Made by a program: the position numbers and the translations under genes. From positions 1-7,348 of the forward strand of contig RFHL01000652.1 in the NCBI GenBank assembly GCA_003696875.1: DNA of 7,348 bases. Reading direction: 5' to 3'. The notes below the pieces were generated by a model. The model searched no databases, was not told the DNA's origin, and saw nothing but the letters and a program-made list of their open reading frames with translations. The first letter of the stretch is position 1. Every line of letters starts with the position of its first letter. This stretch comes from Bacteroidota bacterium. GTDB lineage: Bacteria > Bacteroidota > Bacteroidia > J057. This document shows, piece by piece, positions 1-5,565 of this stretch.

Positions 1-300
1 ATCGCCTGCGGCGGGGGGACCCCCTGCTTTGGTGACAACATGGCGCACCTGCGGCGCCATGGCCACACCATCTACCTGCGGCCCGACACCGACGAACTGA
101 TCGCGCGCCTACGGCGCGACCGGCGGCACCGCCCTCTGCTGCGCGACATCCCCGAGCCCTGGCTCGATGATCATATCCGGCAAATGTTGGCCGGCCGCGA
201 ACCCTTTTACCAACAAGCCCACCATACGCTCACCACGAATACCTCAGCCCCGAAGCGCCTGATTGACTACCTCCAGCGGCTATCTCCGTCGGCAGAATAG
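1..300 (+). CDS. aroK: Shikimate kinase, C-terminal part (5' end outside window)
   Basis: Shikimate kinase phosphorylates shikimate with ATP to shikimate 3-phosphate in the cytoplasmic chorismate pathway. The frame is open from the first base and gives the last 99 residues, ending TAG at 298-300. It begins with IACGGGTPCFGDNM. The GGG there is the family's shikimate-binding glycine motif, and the following TPC..DNM is the form I associate with Bacteroidota enzymes. A beta strand (HTIYLRP) and the lid segment with its arginines (RRDRRHRPLL) follow, then a helix carrying a conserved-looking Arg (REPFYQQAH), as expected for the end of this roughly 170-residue family. The P-loop and start lie upstream of the window. 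The ATG at position 40 is internal and is not the start. The gene is on the same strand as the next one but 146 nt away, so it is probably a separate unit. Confidence 0.9.
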   Translation: MACGGGTPCFGDNMAHLRRHGHTIYLRPDTDELIARLRRDRRHRPLLRDIPEPWLDDHIRQMLAGREPFYQQAHHTLTTNTSAPKRLIDYLQRLSPSAE

Positions 301-320
301 GTCACTTCCTATCCCTCTCA

Positions 321-352
321 TTGGCAGAGCTTAGCCACAATGCGTATCTTTG
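321..352 (+). promoter_or_regulatory. Candidate Bacteroidota-type promoter upstream of the methyltransferase gene
   Basis: TATCTTTG at 345-352 matches the Bacteroidota -7 consensus TAnnTTTG exactly. A TTG at 321-323 lies 21 nt upstream, within the spacing accepted for the -33 element. Transcription would begin near 358-362 and leave a leader of about 85-90 nt before the ATG at 447. This is the best promoter candidate for the four-gene plus-strand group. The motif is short, so chance occurrence is possible. Confidence 0.4.
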
Positions 353-446
353 CCGGGTCAGGAACACGCGCCACGGATTTTCCTTCGCCTTCTGCTGACC
401 AAGCGGCTGCTTCTGCCCCGGTCAGATATGCCTTTCCTTTGCACCT

Positions 447-1199
447 ATGGGTCGAAATGCTATTCTTCATCGCCTGGGTATCCTCAGGTCCCAACTCATC
501 TATTACGGCAAGCCCTTCAACCGCCGCCGCCTGATGCGCTTCTACCGCGACTTTGTGCAGCCGGGAGACCTGTGCTTTGATGTAGGGGCTCATCTGGGTA
601 ACCGCACTGACGCCTGGCTGCGTCTTGGGGCCAGGGTGTTGGCAGTAGACCCACAACCCGCCTGTATGGCCTATCTCAAGCGCCGATTTGGCCGGCACCC
701 GCAAGTGACCCTGGTAGAGGCCGCCATCTCGGATCAGCCCGGCGAACAAAACCTGCAAGTGAGCCAGCTCACCCCCACCATCACCACCCTGGCCGGCCAG
801 GAATGGCAGCAGGCCATTCAGGAAAAAAGCTCCTTCCGCGTGTCCTGGGACTACGAAGTGCGTGTCCCGGTCTATACCCTGGACCAGCTGATTGCGCAGC
901 ACGGCCTTCCCGCTTTTTGCAAAATAGATGTGGAAGACCTGGAATTGCCGGTTTTACAGGGCCTTTCCCAGCCCCTACCGGCCCTTTCCTTCGAATACTT
1001 TTCCCCCACCATCGACCGGGCGATCCAGTGTATCGAACAATTGGAGACCCTCGGAAATTATACCTACAACTGGTCCTTTGGCGAGTCCCAGCGTATGCAA
1101 CGCGAGACCTGGCTGCCGGCCGCGGAAATGATCCGCATCTTTCAGGCCTACACGCCCGACGACCGTTCCGGTGATGTATATGCCCGGCTAGCTTCCTAG
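447..1199 (+). CDS. FkbM-family SAM-dependent methyltransferase
   Basis: A 250-residue protein with the class I methyltransferase fold in its FkbM form. Motif I is CFDVGAHLGNRT (residues 43-54, SAM-binding glycine loop). The next strand ends in the acidic VLAVDPQP (64-71). The family hallmark FCKIDVEDLELPVLQGLS (157-174) corresponds to the usual F-KIDVEG-E--VL-G, with Asp replacing the common Gly. SFEY (181-184) is the next strand. FkbM proteins are mostly O-methyltransferases acting on polyketides, sugars or glycans; the substrate cannot be read here. There is no signal peptide or membrane segment, so it is cytoplasmic. The ATG at 447 has no Shine-Dalgarno sequence, which is usual in Bacteroidota. 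It lies 28 nt before the GTP cyclohydrolase II gene and is probably cotranscribed with it. Whether it belongs to the same pathway or only shares the transcript is unknown. Confidence 0.82.
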   Translation: MGRNAILHRLGILRSQLIYYGKPFNRRRLMRFYRDFVQPGDLCFDVGAHLGNRTDAWLRLGARVLAVDPQPACMAYLKRRFGRHPQVTLVEAAISDQPGEQNLQVSQLTPTITTLAGQEWQQAIQEKSSFRVSWDYEVRVPVYTLDQLIAQHGLPAFCKIDVEDLELPVLQGLSQPLPALSFEYFSPTIDRAIQCIEQLETLGNYTYNWSFGESQRMQRETWLPAAEMIRIFQAYTPDDRSGDVYARLAS

Positions 1200-1227
1200 C
1201 CTTGTTTTTCCCTCAACCCTTCCCAGG

Positions 1228-1836
1228 ATGAACCGACTAGCAGAGACCGTATTGCCTACCCGTTGGGGCGTTTTCCGCATGTTTGCCTACACCAACAAGC
1301 CCGAGGAAATGCCTCACCTGGCTCTGGTGCACGGCGATCCGGAGCAGCTGGACCCCGCCTGTGTCCGGGTGCACTCCGAGTGCATGACTGGCGATGTGTT
1401 TGGCTCCGTGCGCTGTGACTGTGGCGAACAGCTCGACGCCGCCATGAAAGAGATTGCCCAGCACGGCGGTGTGCTGCTCTACCTCCGGCAGGAAGGCCGC
1501 GGCATCGGCCTCGTCAACAAGATGCACGCCTATAATCTGCAGGACCAGGGCCTGGACACCGCCGCCGCCAATACCGAACTCGGCTTCGGGGTCGATGAGC
1601 GGGAATTTGGTATTGCCATCGCCATGCTGGAGGATCTGGGCATCAAGCGCATCCGGCTCATGACCAACAATCCGGAGAAGCTCGCCGCCTTTGATGGTAG
1701 CCCCGTTACCGTCGTGGAGCGGGTCCCGCTCCAGATTCCTCCCCGGCAGGAAAACCGCTTTTACCTCCAAACCAAGCAGCAGGTCATGGGCCACCTCCTG
1801 GACGTGCTGCCCAACCACAATGGCAAGCACCACTGA
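1228..1836 (+). CDS. ribA: GTP cyclohydrolase II, stand-alone
   Basis: Converts GTP to 2,5-diamino-6-ribosylamino-4(3H)-pyrimidinone 5'-phosphate, formate and pyrophosphate, the first step of riboflavin synthesis. The 202 residues match the full length of the E. coli RibA type. No DHBP synthase (RibB) domain is fused, although such fusion is common in bacteria. The zinc site is complete: Cys52, Cys63 and Cys65 in the C-x10-C-x-C pattern, inside RVHSEC (47-52) and RCDCGEQL (62-69). The catalytic loop YLRQEGRGIGL (85-95), AYNLQDQGLDT (101-111) and DEREF (123-127) supply the expected Tyr102, Asp123 and Arg125. TNNPEK (146-151) is also canonical. Retention of the tyrosine argues for the normal diaminopyrimidine product rather than the formamide made by some Streptomyces homologues. 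The stop overlaps the next start as TGATG, implying translational coupling. Its genetic partners are atypical, so its product may feed something other than riboflavin. Confidence 0.93.
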   Translation: MNRLAETVLPTRWGVFRMFAYTNKPEEMPHLALVHGDPEQLDPACVRVHSECMTGDVFGSVRCDCGEQLDAAMKEIAQHGGVLLYLRQEGRGIGLVNKMHAYNLQDQGLDTAAANTELGFGVDEREFGIAIAMLEDLGIKRIRLMTNNPEKLAAFDGSPVTVVERVPLQIPPRQENRFYLQTKQQVMGHLLDVLPNHNGKHH

Positions 1837-2804
1837 TGCCCGCCGAACGCCCTCATACCGAAGCGAACATTTGGGAAGCGCTGCTCCTCCTGGCTAAGAC
1901 GCTTTCCTCCCACGGGGATCCCGTTCCACAGGCCGCCATCGCCTGGGAGCCGGAACCCACCGTGTGGCTGGGCGACCTGCCCGATCCCCTCCCCCCGGCG
2001 GCGCTGGGCATCCGCTGGGATGCCCCCACCGCGCCCCTCACCGGAGCTTGGGCCGGGCCAGCCCACAAGTTTTCCCTCCACTGGTATCAGACGGGTACCC
2101 TCGACGCCGCCACCCGGCATTTCCTTGACCAATACCTGCCCTACGCGCTCCTCCACCGCGAAGCCCATGTGCAAGGCCGGGCCATGGCCATTTCCCATTT
2201 TGCCCAATCCCTGGATGGCAAAATCGCCACCGGCAGCGGGGACTCCCGCTGGATCGGCAACGACGAAAACCTCATCCATGCCCACCGCATGCGCGCGCTC
2301 TGCGACGGCATCATGATCGGGACCCGCACCCTGCAGTCCGATCAGCCGTCCCTCACGGTGCGGCTCGTCCCAGGCGAAAATCCCCGGCGGGTGGTCATCA
2401 CGTCCTCGGCCCGGGACTTCTCCAGCCTCTTTGCCGCCTGTCCCGAACCCGTCCTGGTGATCGGCACCGGCGAGCGCGTGCTGGGCCAGAACCTCGAATA
2501 CCAGCAGCTCGACGCCCCCGAGGGGCGCATCGCCTGCCATGACATCCTGCGCTGCCTCTACGAGCGTGGCATCTGCTCAGTCTACATCGAAGGTGGAGCC
2601 GAGACCACCTCCAATTTCCTGCGCGAGCGCGCCCTGGACGTGGTACAGCTGCACCTTTCTCCGCTCCTCTTCGGATCTGGCATCAGTGGCATCCGCCTGC
2701 CCGGCATCGAAGAAGTCCGCGAGGCTGTTGCCTTTGAGCCCTTCACCTTCCTGACCGTGGGCGATACCGTGATGTTTGTCGGTGAACCCCGTCCCCATGC
2801 CTGA
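1836..2804 (+). CDS. RibD-family reductase-like protein without a deaminase domain
   Basis: A 322-residue protein whose residues from about 115 to 318 match the RibD C-terminal, dihydrofolate-reductase-like fold. In riboflavin synthesis this domain reduces the ribose of the deaminated pyrimidine using NADPH. Visible motifs are SLDGKIA (125-131), SGDSRWIG (134-141), the segment 148-176 with HRMRALCDG, MIGTRTLQSD and PSLTVR, then IEGGAETTSNFL (251-262) and SPLLFGSG (275-282). The first ~115 residues do not carry the zinc deaminase signature (no HAE, no PC-x-C cluster), so this is not a complete bifunctional RibD. That region is rich in Pro, Trp and Ala, and I do not recognise it. The ATG shares its A with the stop of the cyclohydrolase gene, and the 3' end overlaps the following gene by 8 nt. 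The likely substrate is the cyclohydrolase product or a derivative. It could instead be the reductase half of a split RibD, or a fungal/archaeal-style enzyme that reduces before deamination. Confidence 0.82.
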   Translation: MPAERPHTEANIWEALLLLAKTLSSHGDPVPQAAIAWEPEPTVWLGDLPDPLPPAALGIRWDAPTAPLTGAWAGPAHKFSLHWYQTGTLDAATRHFLDQYLPYALLHREAHVQGRAMAISHFAQSLDGKIATGSGDSRWIGNDENLIHAHRMRALCDGIMIGTRTLQSDQPSLTVRLVPGENPRRVVITSSARDFSSLFAACPEPVLVIGTGERVLGQNLEYQQLDAPEGRIACHDILRCLYERGICSVYIEGGAETTSNFLRERALDVVQLHLSPLLFGSGISGIRLPGIEEVREAVAFEPFTFLTVGDTVMFVGEPRPHA

Positions 2805-3765
2805 GCTTGCCCACGCCTGCTGGCACCTTGATGCCCAAACCTCTGCAATCCAGCCCGAGCCCCTGCCCGATCTGACAGCCGGGCAGCTACGCCTGCGGGC
2901 CCGCTATTCCCTGATCAGCGCCGGCACCGAAAGACTGGTGGCCCGGGGCGAAGTCCCCGCAGAGATCGCGGGCGACATGGGGGTCCCCTTCATGGGGGGG
3001 GCTTTCCCCTTCCCCATCAAATACGGCTACTCCCTCGTGGCCGAAATCGAAGCCCCCGCCCCGCAAGCGGGGCAGCTGGTGCACCTGCTGCATCCGCATC
3101 AGGACCGCCTGCAGGTACCCGCCGGGGCGGTATTTCCCGTGCCTGCGGGGGTCCCGGCCCGCCGCGCCGTGCTGGCCAGCAACCTGGAGACTGCCCTCAA
3201 CGCCCTCTGGGACAGCGGCCTGAGCCTGGGCGACCGCGCTCTGGTGGTGGGCTACGGCCTCATCGGGGCCCTCGTCGCCCGTCTGCTGCAGCGCCTGCCT
3301 GCGGTTGAGGTCGTGGTACAGGAGCCCGATGCCCATCGCCGCGCCCTGGCGGAGGCACAAGGCCTGGCCGTACAGGCAGGCCCCGGAGCTCAGCGATTTG
3401 ACTACGCCTTTCACACCAGCGCCAGCGCCGGCGGCCTGCAGGCCGCCATTGATCAGACGGCATTTGAAGGGACCATCGTGGAGATGAGCTGGTATGGCAC
3501 GCGCAGCGTGCCGGTGGCCCTGGGAGGCAGCTTTCACAGCCAGCGCAAGCGGCTGATCTCTTCGCAAGTCTCGCAGCTGCCCGCCGGCCGGCGGGGGCGC
3601 TGGGACTATCGCCGCCGCAAGGCGGCGGTTTTTGCCCTGCTTCAAGACTCTGCTTTCGACGCCCTGCTCACCGATGAGGTGCCCTTCGCCGGGCTACCGG
3701 ATTTCTTCCAAAACCTCCGGCAGGGGACAGCGGGCGGTTTTGCCTGGACGGTGCGGTATGCGTAG
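2797..3765 (+). CDS. MDR-superfamily dehydrogenase-like protein, zinc ligands absent
   Basis: A 322-residue protein of the medium-chain dehydrogenase/reductase fold. The N-terminal catalytic domain shows YSLISAGTERL (37-47), then FPFPIKYGYSLVAEIE (70-85), HLLHPHQDRLQVPAG (97-111) and ETALNALWDS (131-140). The Rossmann domain has ALVVGYGLIGALVARLL (148-164), whose GYGLIG (152-157) fits GxGxxG, with acidic EP at 176-177 after the second strand. Family-specific pieces follow: EMSWYG (229-234), FHSQRKRLISSQVSQ (246-260) and RWDYRRR (268-274). The only cysteine is Cys8, and the usual GHE and structural Cys cluster are missing, so the common label zinc-binding dehydrogenase is probably wrong for this protein. 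A TTG at 2776 would add seven residues, but the ATG at 2797 is preferred and overlaps the previous gene by 8 nt. From memory, relatives of this subfamily often lie near GTP cyclohydrolase II, RibD-like and pterin-synthase-like genes. Substrate unknown. Confidence 0.78.
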   Translation: MPELAHACWHLDAQTSAIQPEPLPDLTAGQLRLRARYSLISAGTERLVARGEVPAEIAGDMGVPFMGGAFPFPIKYGYSLVAEIEAPAPQAGQLVHLLHPHQDRLQVPAGAVFPVPAGVPARRAVLASNLETALNALWDSGLSLGDRALVVGYGLIGALVARLLQRLPAVEVVVQEPDAHRRALAEAQGLAVQAGPGAQRFDYAFHTSASAGGLQAAIDQTAFEGTIVEMSWYGTRSVPVALGGSFHSQRKRLISSQVSQLPAGRRGRWDYRRRKAAVFALLQDSAFDALLTDEVPFAGLPDFFQNLRQGTAGGFAWTVRYA

Positions 3766-3774
3766 GGCCAGGAA

Positions 3775-3809
3775 GGGTCGAGGGTTCGAAGTACTGGGTT
3801 CAAAGTAGG
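3775..3809. repeat. Heptad-periodic repeat in the convergent spacer
   Basis: Five consecutive 7-nt units can be read: GGGTCGA, GGGTTCG, AAGTACT, GGGTTCA, AAGTAGG. The 12-mers GGGTTCGAAGTA (3782-3793) and GGGTTCAAAGTA (3796-3807) differ at one base and lie exactly 14 nt apart, twice the heptad. The array starts 10 nt after the dehydrogenase stop. The rest of the 121-nt spacer to the gldF stop (3810-3886) shows no gene, and I see no convincing terminator hairpin with a T-run. Confidence 0.6.
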
Positions 3810-3886
3810 TACATCTTCATTGGCCATCTTAGCCATTGTCTTCGTGAGCAGGGCCATCCGTGTCGCCGCTCAGTCCTCTCCTCCCC

Positions 3887-4660
3887 TCACCGCTTCTGAC
3901 CAGCCAACGCCATCCGCGTACCAAGCAAACCGATCACCACAAAGCTGAGGAAATACAGCACATCGCGGGTATCGATCACGCCGCGGGCGATGCTGTCGTA
4001 GTGCGAGAGGATGCTGAAACTCAGCAGAAAAGTGTTGATGTCGTTGAGAACCTTGATGCCGGCCATGAGCTCCAGGGCCAGATAGAAAAAGGCACAAAGG
4101 GCTGCCCCCAGCACAAAAGCGATGATCTGGTTGCTGGTGAGGGCCGAGGTAAACATCCCGATGGCGGCAAAGATGGCCCCCACCCCAAAGAGGCCGAGGT
4201 ATGCGCCCCAGGTGGCGCCGTGGTCCACATCCGAGGCACAAAAGAAGCAGCCCTCTGGCGTGCTCAGGGCATGCACAGCAGCATAATTCACCATCGACAC
4301 CAGCAGGCACAGGCCTACCAATAGCAACACCGCCAGGTATTTGCCGGTGATGATCTGCCAGTCGGTCAGGGGCTTGGTCGCCAGAAACTCGATGGTACCG
4401 CTGCGAAACTCGTCGGAAAAGGCGCGCATCGTAAGCGCCGGAATCAGCAGCAGAAACAGCAGCGGACCCGAACCAAAGAGGTTGTCCAGATTGGCAAAGC
4501 CCGTCACGAAGACGTTGGGGTCCGTAAAGAGGAAGCCAAACTCAAAGACCCACATAAACATGCCGGTCCCGACCAGAAACATCCCCAGCACCACGTAGGC
4601 GATAGGCGAGTTAAAGAGACCAGCACTTTCTTTCCGGAAGATGGTGAGGATGTTGTTCAT
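3887..4660 (-). CDS. gldF: GldF-like ABC transporter permease (gliding motility)
   Basis: A 257-residue polytopic inner-membrane protein of the ABC-2 permease type, close to the usual GldF length. In Flavobacterium, GldF works with GldG and the ATPase GldA as a transporter needed for gliding. Six hydrophobic segments lie near residues 18-38, 60-78, 106-127, 150-173, 177-200 and 234-254. Between segments 2 and 3 is the cytoplasmic family motif RAFSDEFRSGTIEFLATKP (79-97) followed by ITGKYLA. SHYDSIARGVIDTRDVLYF (219-237) precedes the last segment and is strongly GldF-like. The ATG at 4660 is followed by MNNILTIFRKE, a typical N-terminus, and no Shine-Dalgarno sequence precedes it. It lies 89 nt downstream of nadD on the same strand. 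The usual partner gldG does not follow: only 121 nt separate the gldF stop from the end of the convergent dehydrogenase gene. The gldA and gldG genes must therefore be elsewhere or absent. Confidence 0.87.
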   Translation of the reverse strand: MNNILTIFRKESAGLFNSPIAYVVLGMFLVGTGMFMWVFEFGFLFTDPNVFVTGFANLDNLFGSGPLLFLLLIPALTMRAFSDEFRSGTIEFLATKPLTDWQIITGKYLAVLLLVGLCLLVSMVNYAAVHALSTPEGCFFCASDVDHGATWGAYLGLFGVGAIFAAIGMFTSALTSNQIIAFVLGAALCAFFYLALELMAGIKVLNDINTFLLSFSILSHYDSIARGVIDTRDVLYFLSFVVIGLLGTRMALAGQKR

Positions 4661-4664
4661 GATA

Positions 4665-4748
4665 GAATCGGGAATCGAGAGTCGAGAAGCGAGACAAGCC
4701 GCGTAGGCCCTTCCGGGCCGGTCTCAGGTCTCGCCTCTAGCCATCTCA
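4665..4748. repeat. Heptad repeats flanking a small hairpin between nadD and gldF
   Basis: The left arm reads as four 7-nt units of consensus GAATCGA: GAATCGG (4665-4671), GAATCGA (4672-4678), GAGTCGA (4679-4685), GAAGCGA (4686-4692). The right arm reads in opposite sense as GTCTCAG, GTCTCGC, CTCTAGC, CATCTCA (4721-4748). Bases 4685-4695 and 4728-4738 are complementary at 10 of 11 positions. In the centre GGCCC (4706-4710) pairs with GGGCC (4715-4719) around TTCC. The element fills nearly all of the 89-nt spacer between the two minus-strand genes. Its role could be a transcript-processing or termination structure, or a dispersed intergenic repeat. Confidence 0.6.
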
Positions 4749-4749
4749 C

Positions 4750-5322
4750 TTATAAAAAAAGGCCTTTCTTCTGAATGTGCTCATACACCGCATCGGGCAC
4801 CACATAGCGGTAAGATTTACCGCTTTGGATCAGACCGCGGATGTAGGAAGCCGAGATATTGAGCAGCGGGGCCTCAAAGAAGTGCACCCGCTCATGCGCA
4901 TCATAGGGACTCGCCGCGGCCCCCTGCCGCGGGTACACATAGAGATCATAGTACTTCAGGATCGCCTCATGGTTTTTCCACTTGTGCAGATACTGCAGAT
5001 TGTCCTGCCCCATGATGAGCGAGAAGGTATAGGACCGATAGCGGTCCCGCAGATGCGTGAGGGTATCGATGGTGTAGGAGGGCCGGGGCAGGGCAAACTC
5101 CACATTGGAGGCCAGGAACTCCGGGCGGTCATCGACCGCGAGCTCAGCCAGCCGCAGGCGGTCCACCTCCGCAAGGAGGTTTTTCTTTTCCTTGAAGGGG
5201 TTTTGCGGCGACACCACAAACCACACCCGATCCACAGGGGTATCGTTCAGCGCAGTCTGCGCCAGGATCAGGTGTCCCACATGGATGGGATTGAACGAAC
5301 CAAAAAACAAGCCGACATGCAT
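4750..5322 (-). CDS. nadD: Nicotinate-nucleotide adenylyltransferase
   Basis: Transfers AMP from ATP to nicotinate mononucleotide, giving deamido-NAD in cytoplasmic NAD synthesis. The 190-residue protein is the normal family length. It opens with MHVGLFFGSFNPIHVGH, which contains the nucleotidyltransferase signature GSFNP plus HxGH (His14 to His17). SPQNPFKEKK (38-47), IMGQDNLQYLHKWK (103-116) and ISASYIRGLI (156-165, the ISxSxIR ATP-binding motif) are all in place and typical of bacterial NadD. The start at 5322 is chosen because the first beta strand of the fold normally begins within a few residues of the initiator. An in-frame ATG at 5358 would add 12 unconserved residues. No clear Shine-Dalgarno sequence is seen. 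The gene diverges from recR and is followed by gldF on the same strand after the heptad-rich spacer. No TAnnTTTG promoter was found upstream on this strand. Confidence 0.93.
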   Translation of the reverse strand: MHVGLFFGSFNPIHVGHLILAQTALNDTPVDRVWFVVSPQNPFKEKKNLLAEVDRLRLAELAVDDRPEFLASNVEFALPRPSYTIDTLTHLRDRYRSYTFSLIMGQDNLQYLHKWKNHEAILKYYDLYVYPRQGAAASPYDAHERVHFFEAPLLNISASYIRGLIQSGKSYRYVVPDAVYEHIQKKGLFL

Positions 5323-5394
5323 AGGCAGGGGATCAAAGCCAGGACGAAGGTACGGCATCCTGTGGGCATGGCCAAGGGCGTTTTATTTGGGGAG

Positions 5395-5497
5395 GGCGTG
5401 CCCCCCGTGCCGCGCCTACGCGCGTCCCGGGGGTCAGGCTCCTCCGGGCTCGCTGTCGCTCGGTCCTCCGGACCAGGCCCTCCGGAGCCTTCACGCC
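5395..5497. repeat. GC-rich two-armed intergenic fold-back element
   Basis: Nested complementary segments suggest a three-way junction. The closing stem is GGCGTG (5395-5400) with CACGCC (5492-5497). Arm 1 is CCCCC (5402-5406) with GGGGG (5429-5433), tipped by CGCGC (5411-5415) with GCGCG (5420-5424) around CTAC. Arm 2 is GGCTCC (5437-5442) with GGAGCC (5484-5489), tipped by GGTCC (5462-5466) with GGACC (5470-5474) around TCC. All pairs listed are perfect. It occupies the nadD/recR divergent spacer, is followed by a promoter-like site, and shows no convincing coding frame. It resembles, from memory, GC-rich intergenic repeats of Bacteroidota that begin near GGGCGTGCCC and end near ACGCC...ATCCCTA. 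Confidence 0.6.
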
Positions 5498-5527
5498 GCC
5501 GCAAGGCCATCCCTACCAGAAATTTCT

Positions 5528-5535
5528 TACCTTTG
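5528..5535 (+). promoter_or_regulatory. recR: Candidate -7 promoter element for recR
   Basis: TACCTTTG matches the Bacteroidota TAnnTTTG consensus exactly and lies 30 nt before the recR ATG, giving a leader of roughly 20-25 nt. I find no TTG at the expected -33 distance, so the match rests on the -7 element only. The site lies just outside the fold-back element at 5395-5497. Confidence 0.4.
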
Positions 5536-5565
5536 CCCCAGCCCCAAAAGCGGGCCCAAATCCCT

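Noticed and set aside
301..446. FMN riboswitch or attenuator ahead of the riboflavin-like cluster
   Set aside because: None of the conserved FMN-aptamer segments are present. GGTCAG at 356-361 and 420-425 could each pair with CTGACC at 395-400, giving alternative hairpins, but the pairing is only 6 bp with long loops and no terminator follows.
318..902. Minus-strand frame of 194 codons opposite the FkbM gene
   Set aside because: Antisense to a gene with clear methyltransferase motifs; no features of its own.
1761..2540. Long minus-strand open frame (259 codons) opposite ribA and the RibD-like gene
   Set aside because: It is antisense to well-supported coding sequence, has no recognisable motifs, and is the kind of frame expected from high third-position GC.
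2776..2796. TTG start for the dehydrogenase gene
   Set aside because: It adds only seven residues that lie within the preceding reading frame; the ATG at 2797 gives a normal N-terminus and a short overlap.
2887..3645. Long minus-strand open frame (252 codons) opposite the dehydrogenase gene
   Set aside because: Its Gly/Arg/His/Gln-rich composition and lack of any motif indicate an antisense shadow of the MDR gene.
3642..3857. Small minus-strand frame covering the convergent spacer
   Set aside because: It runs antisense into the dehydrogenase gene and has no recognisable protein features; the spacer part is repeat sequence.
4665..4748. CRISPR-like array
   Set aside because: The units are 7 nt with no spacers, and no cas genes are in the window.
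5323..5358. Longer NadD start at 5358
   Set aside because: It would place 12 unconserved residues before the first beta strand, and there is no better ribosome binding signal.
4777..5565. An in-frame extension making RecR a 468-residue protein
   Set aside because: The extra residues are the antisense of nadD followed by the fold-back spacer. RecR homology begins exactly at the ATG at 5566 and the 205-residue length is normal.
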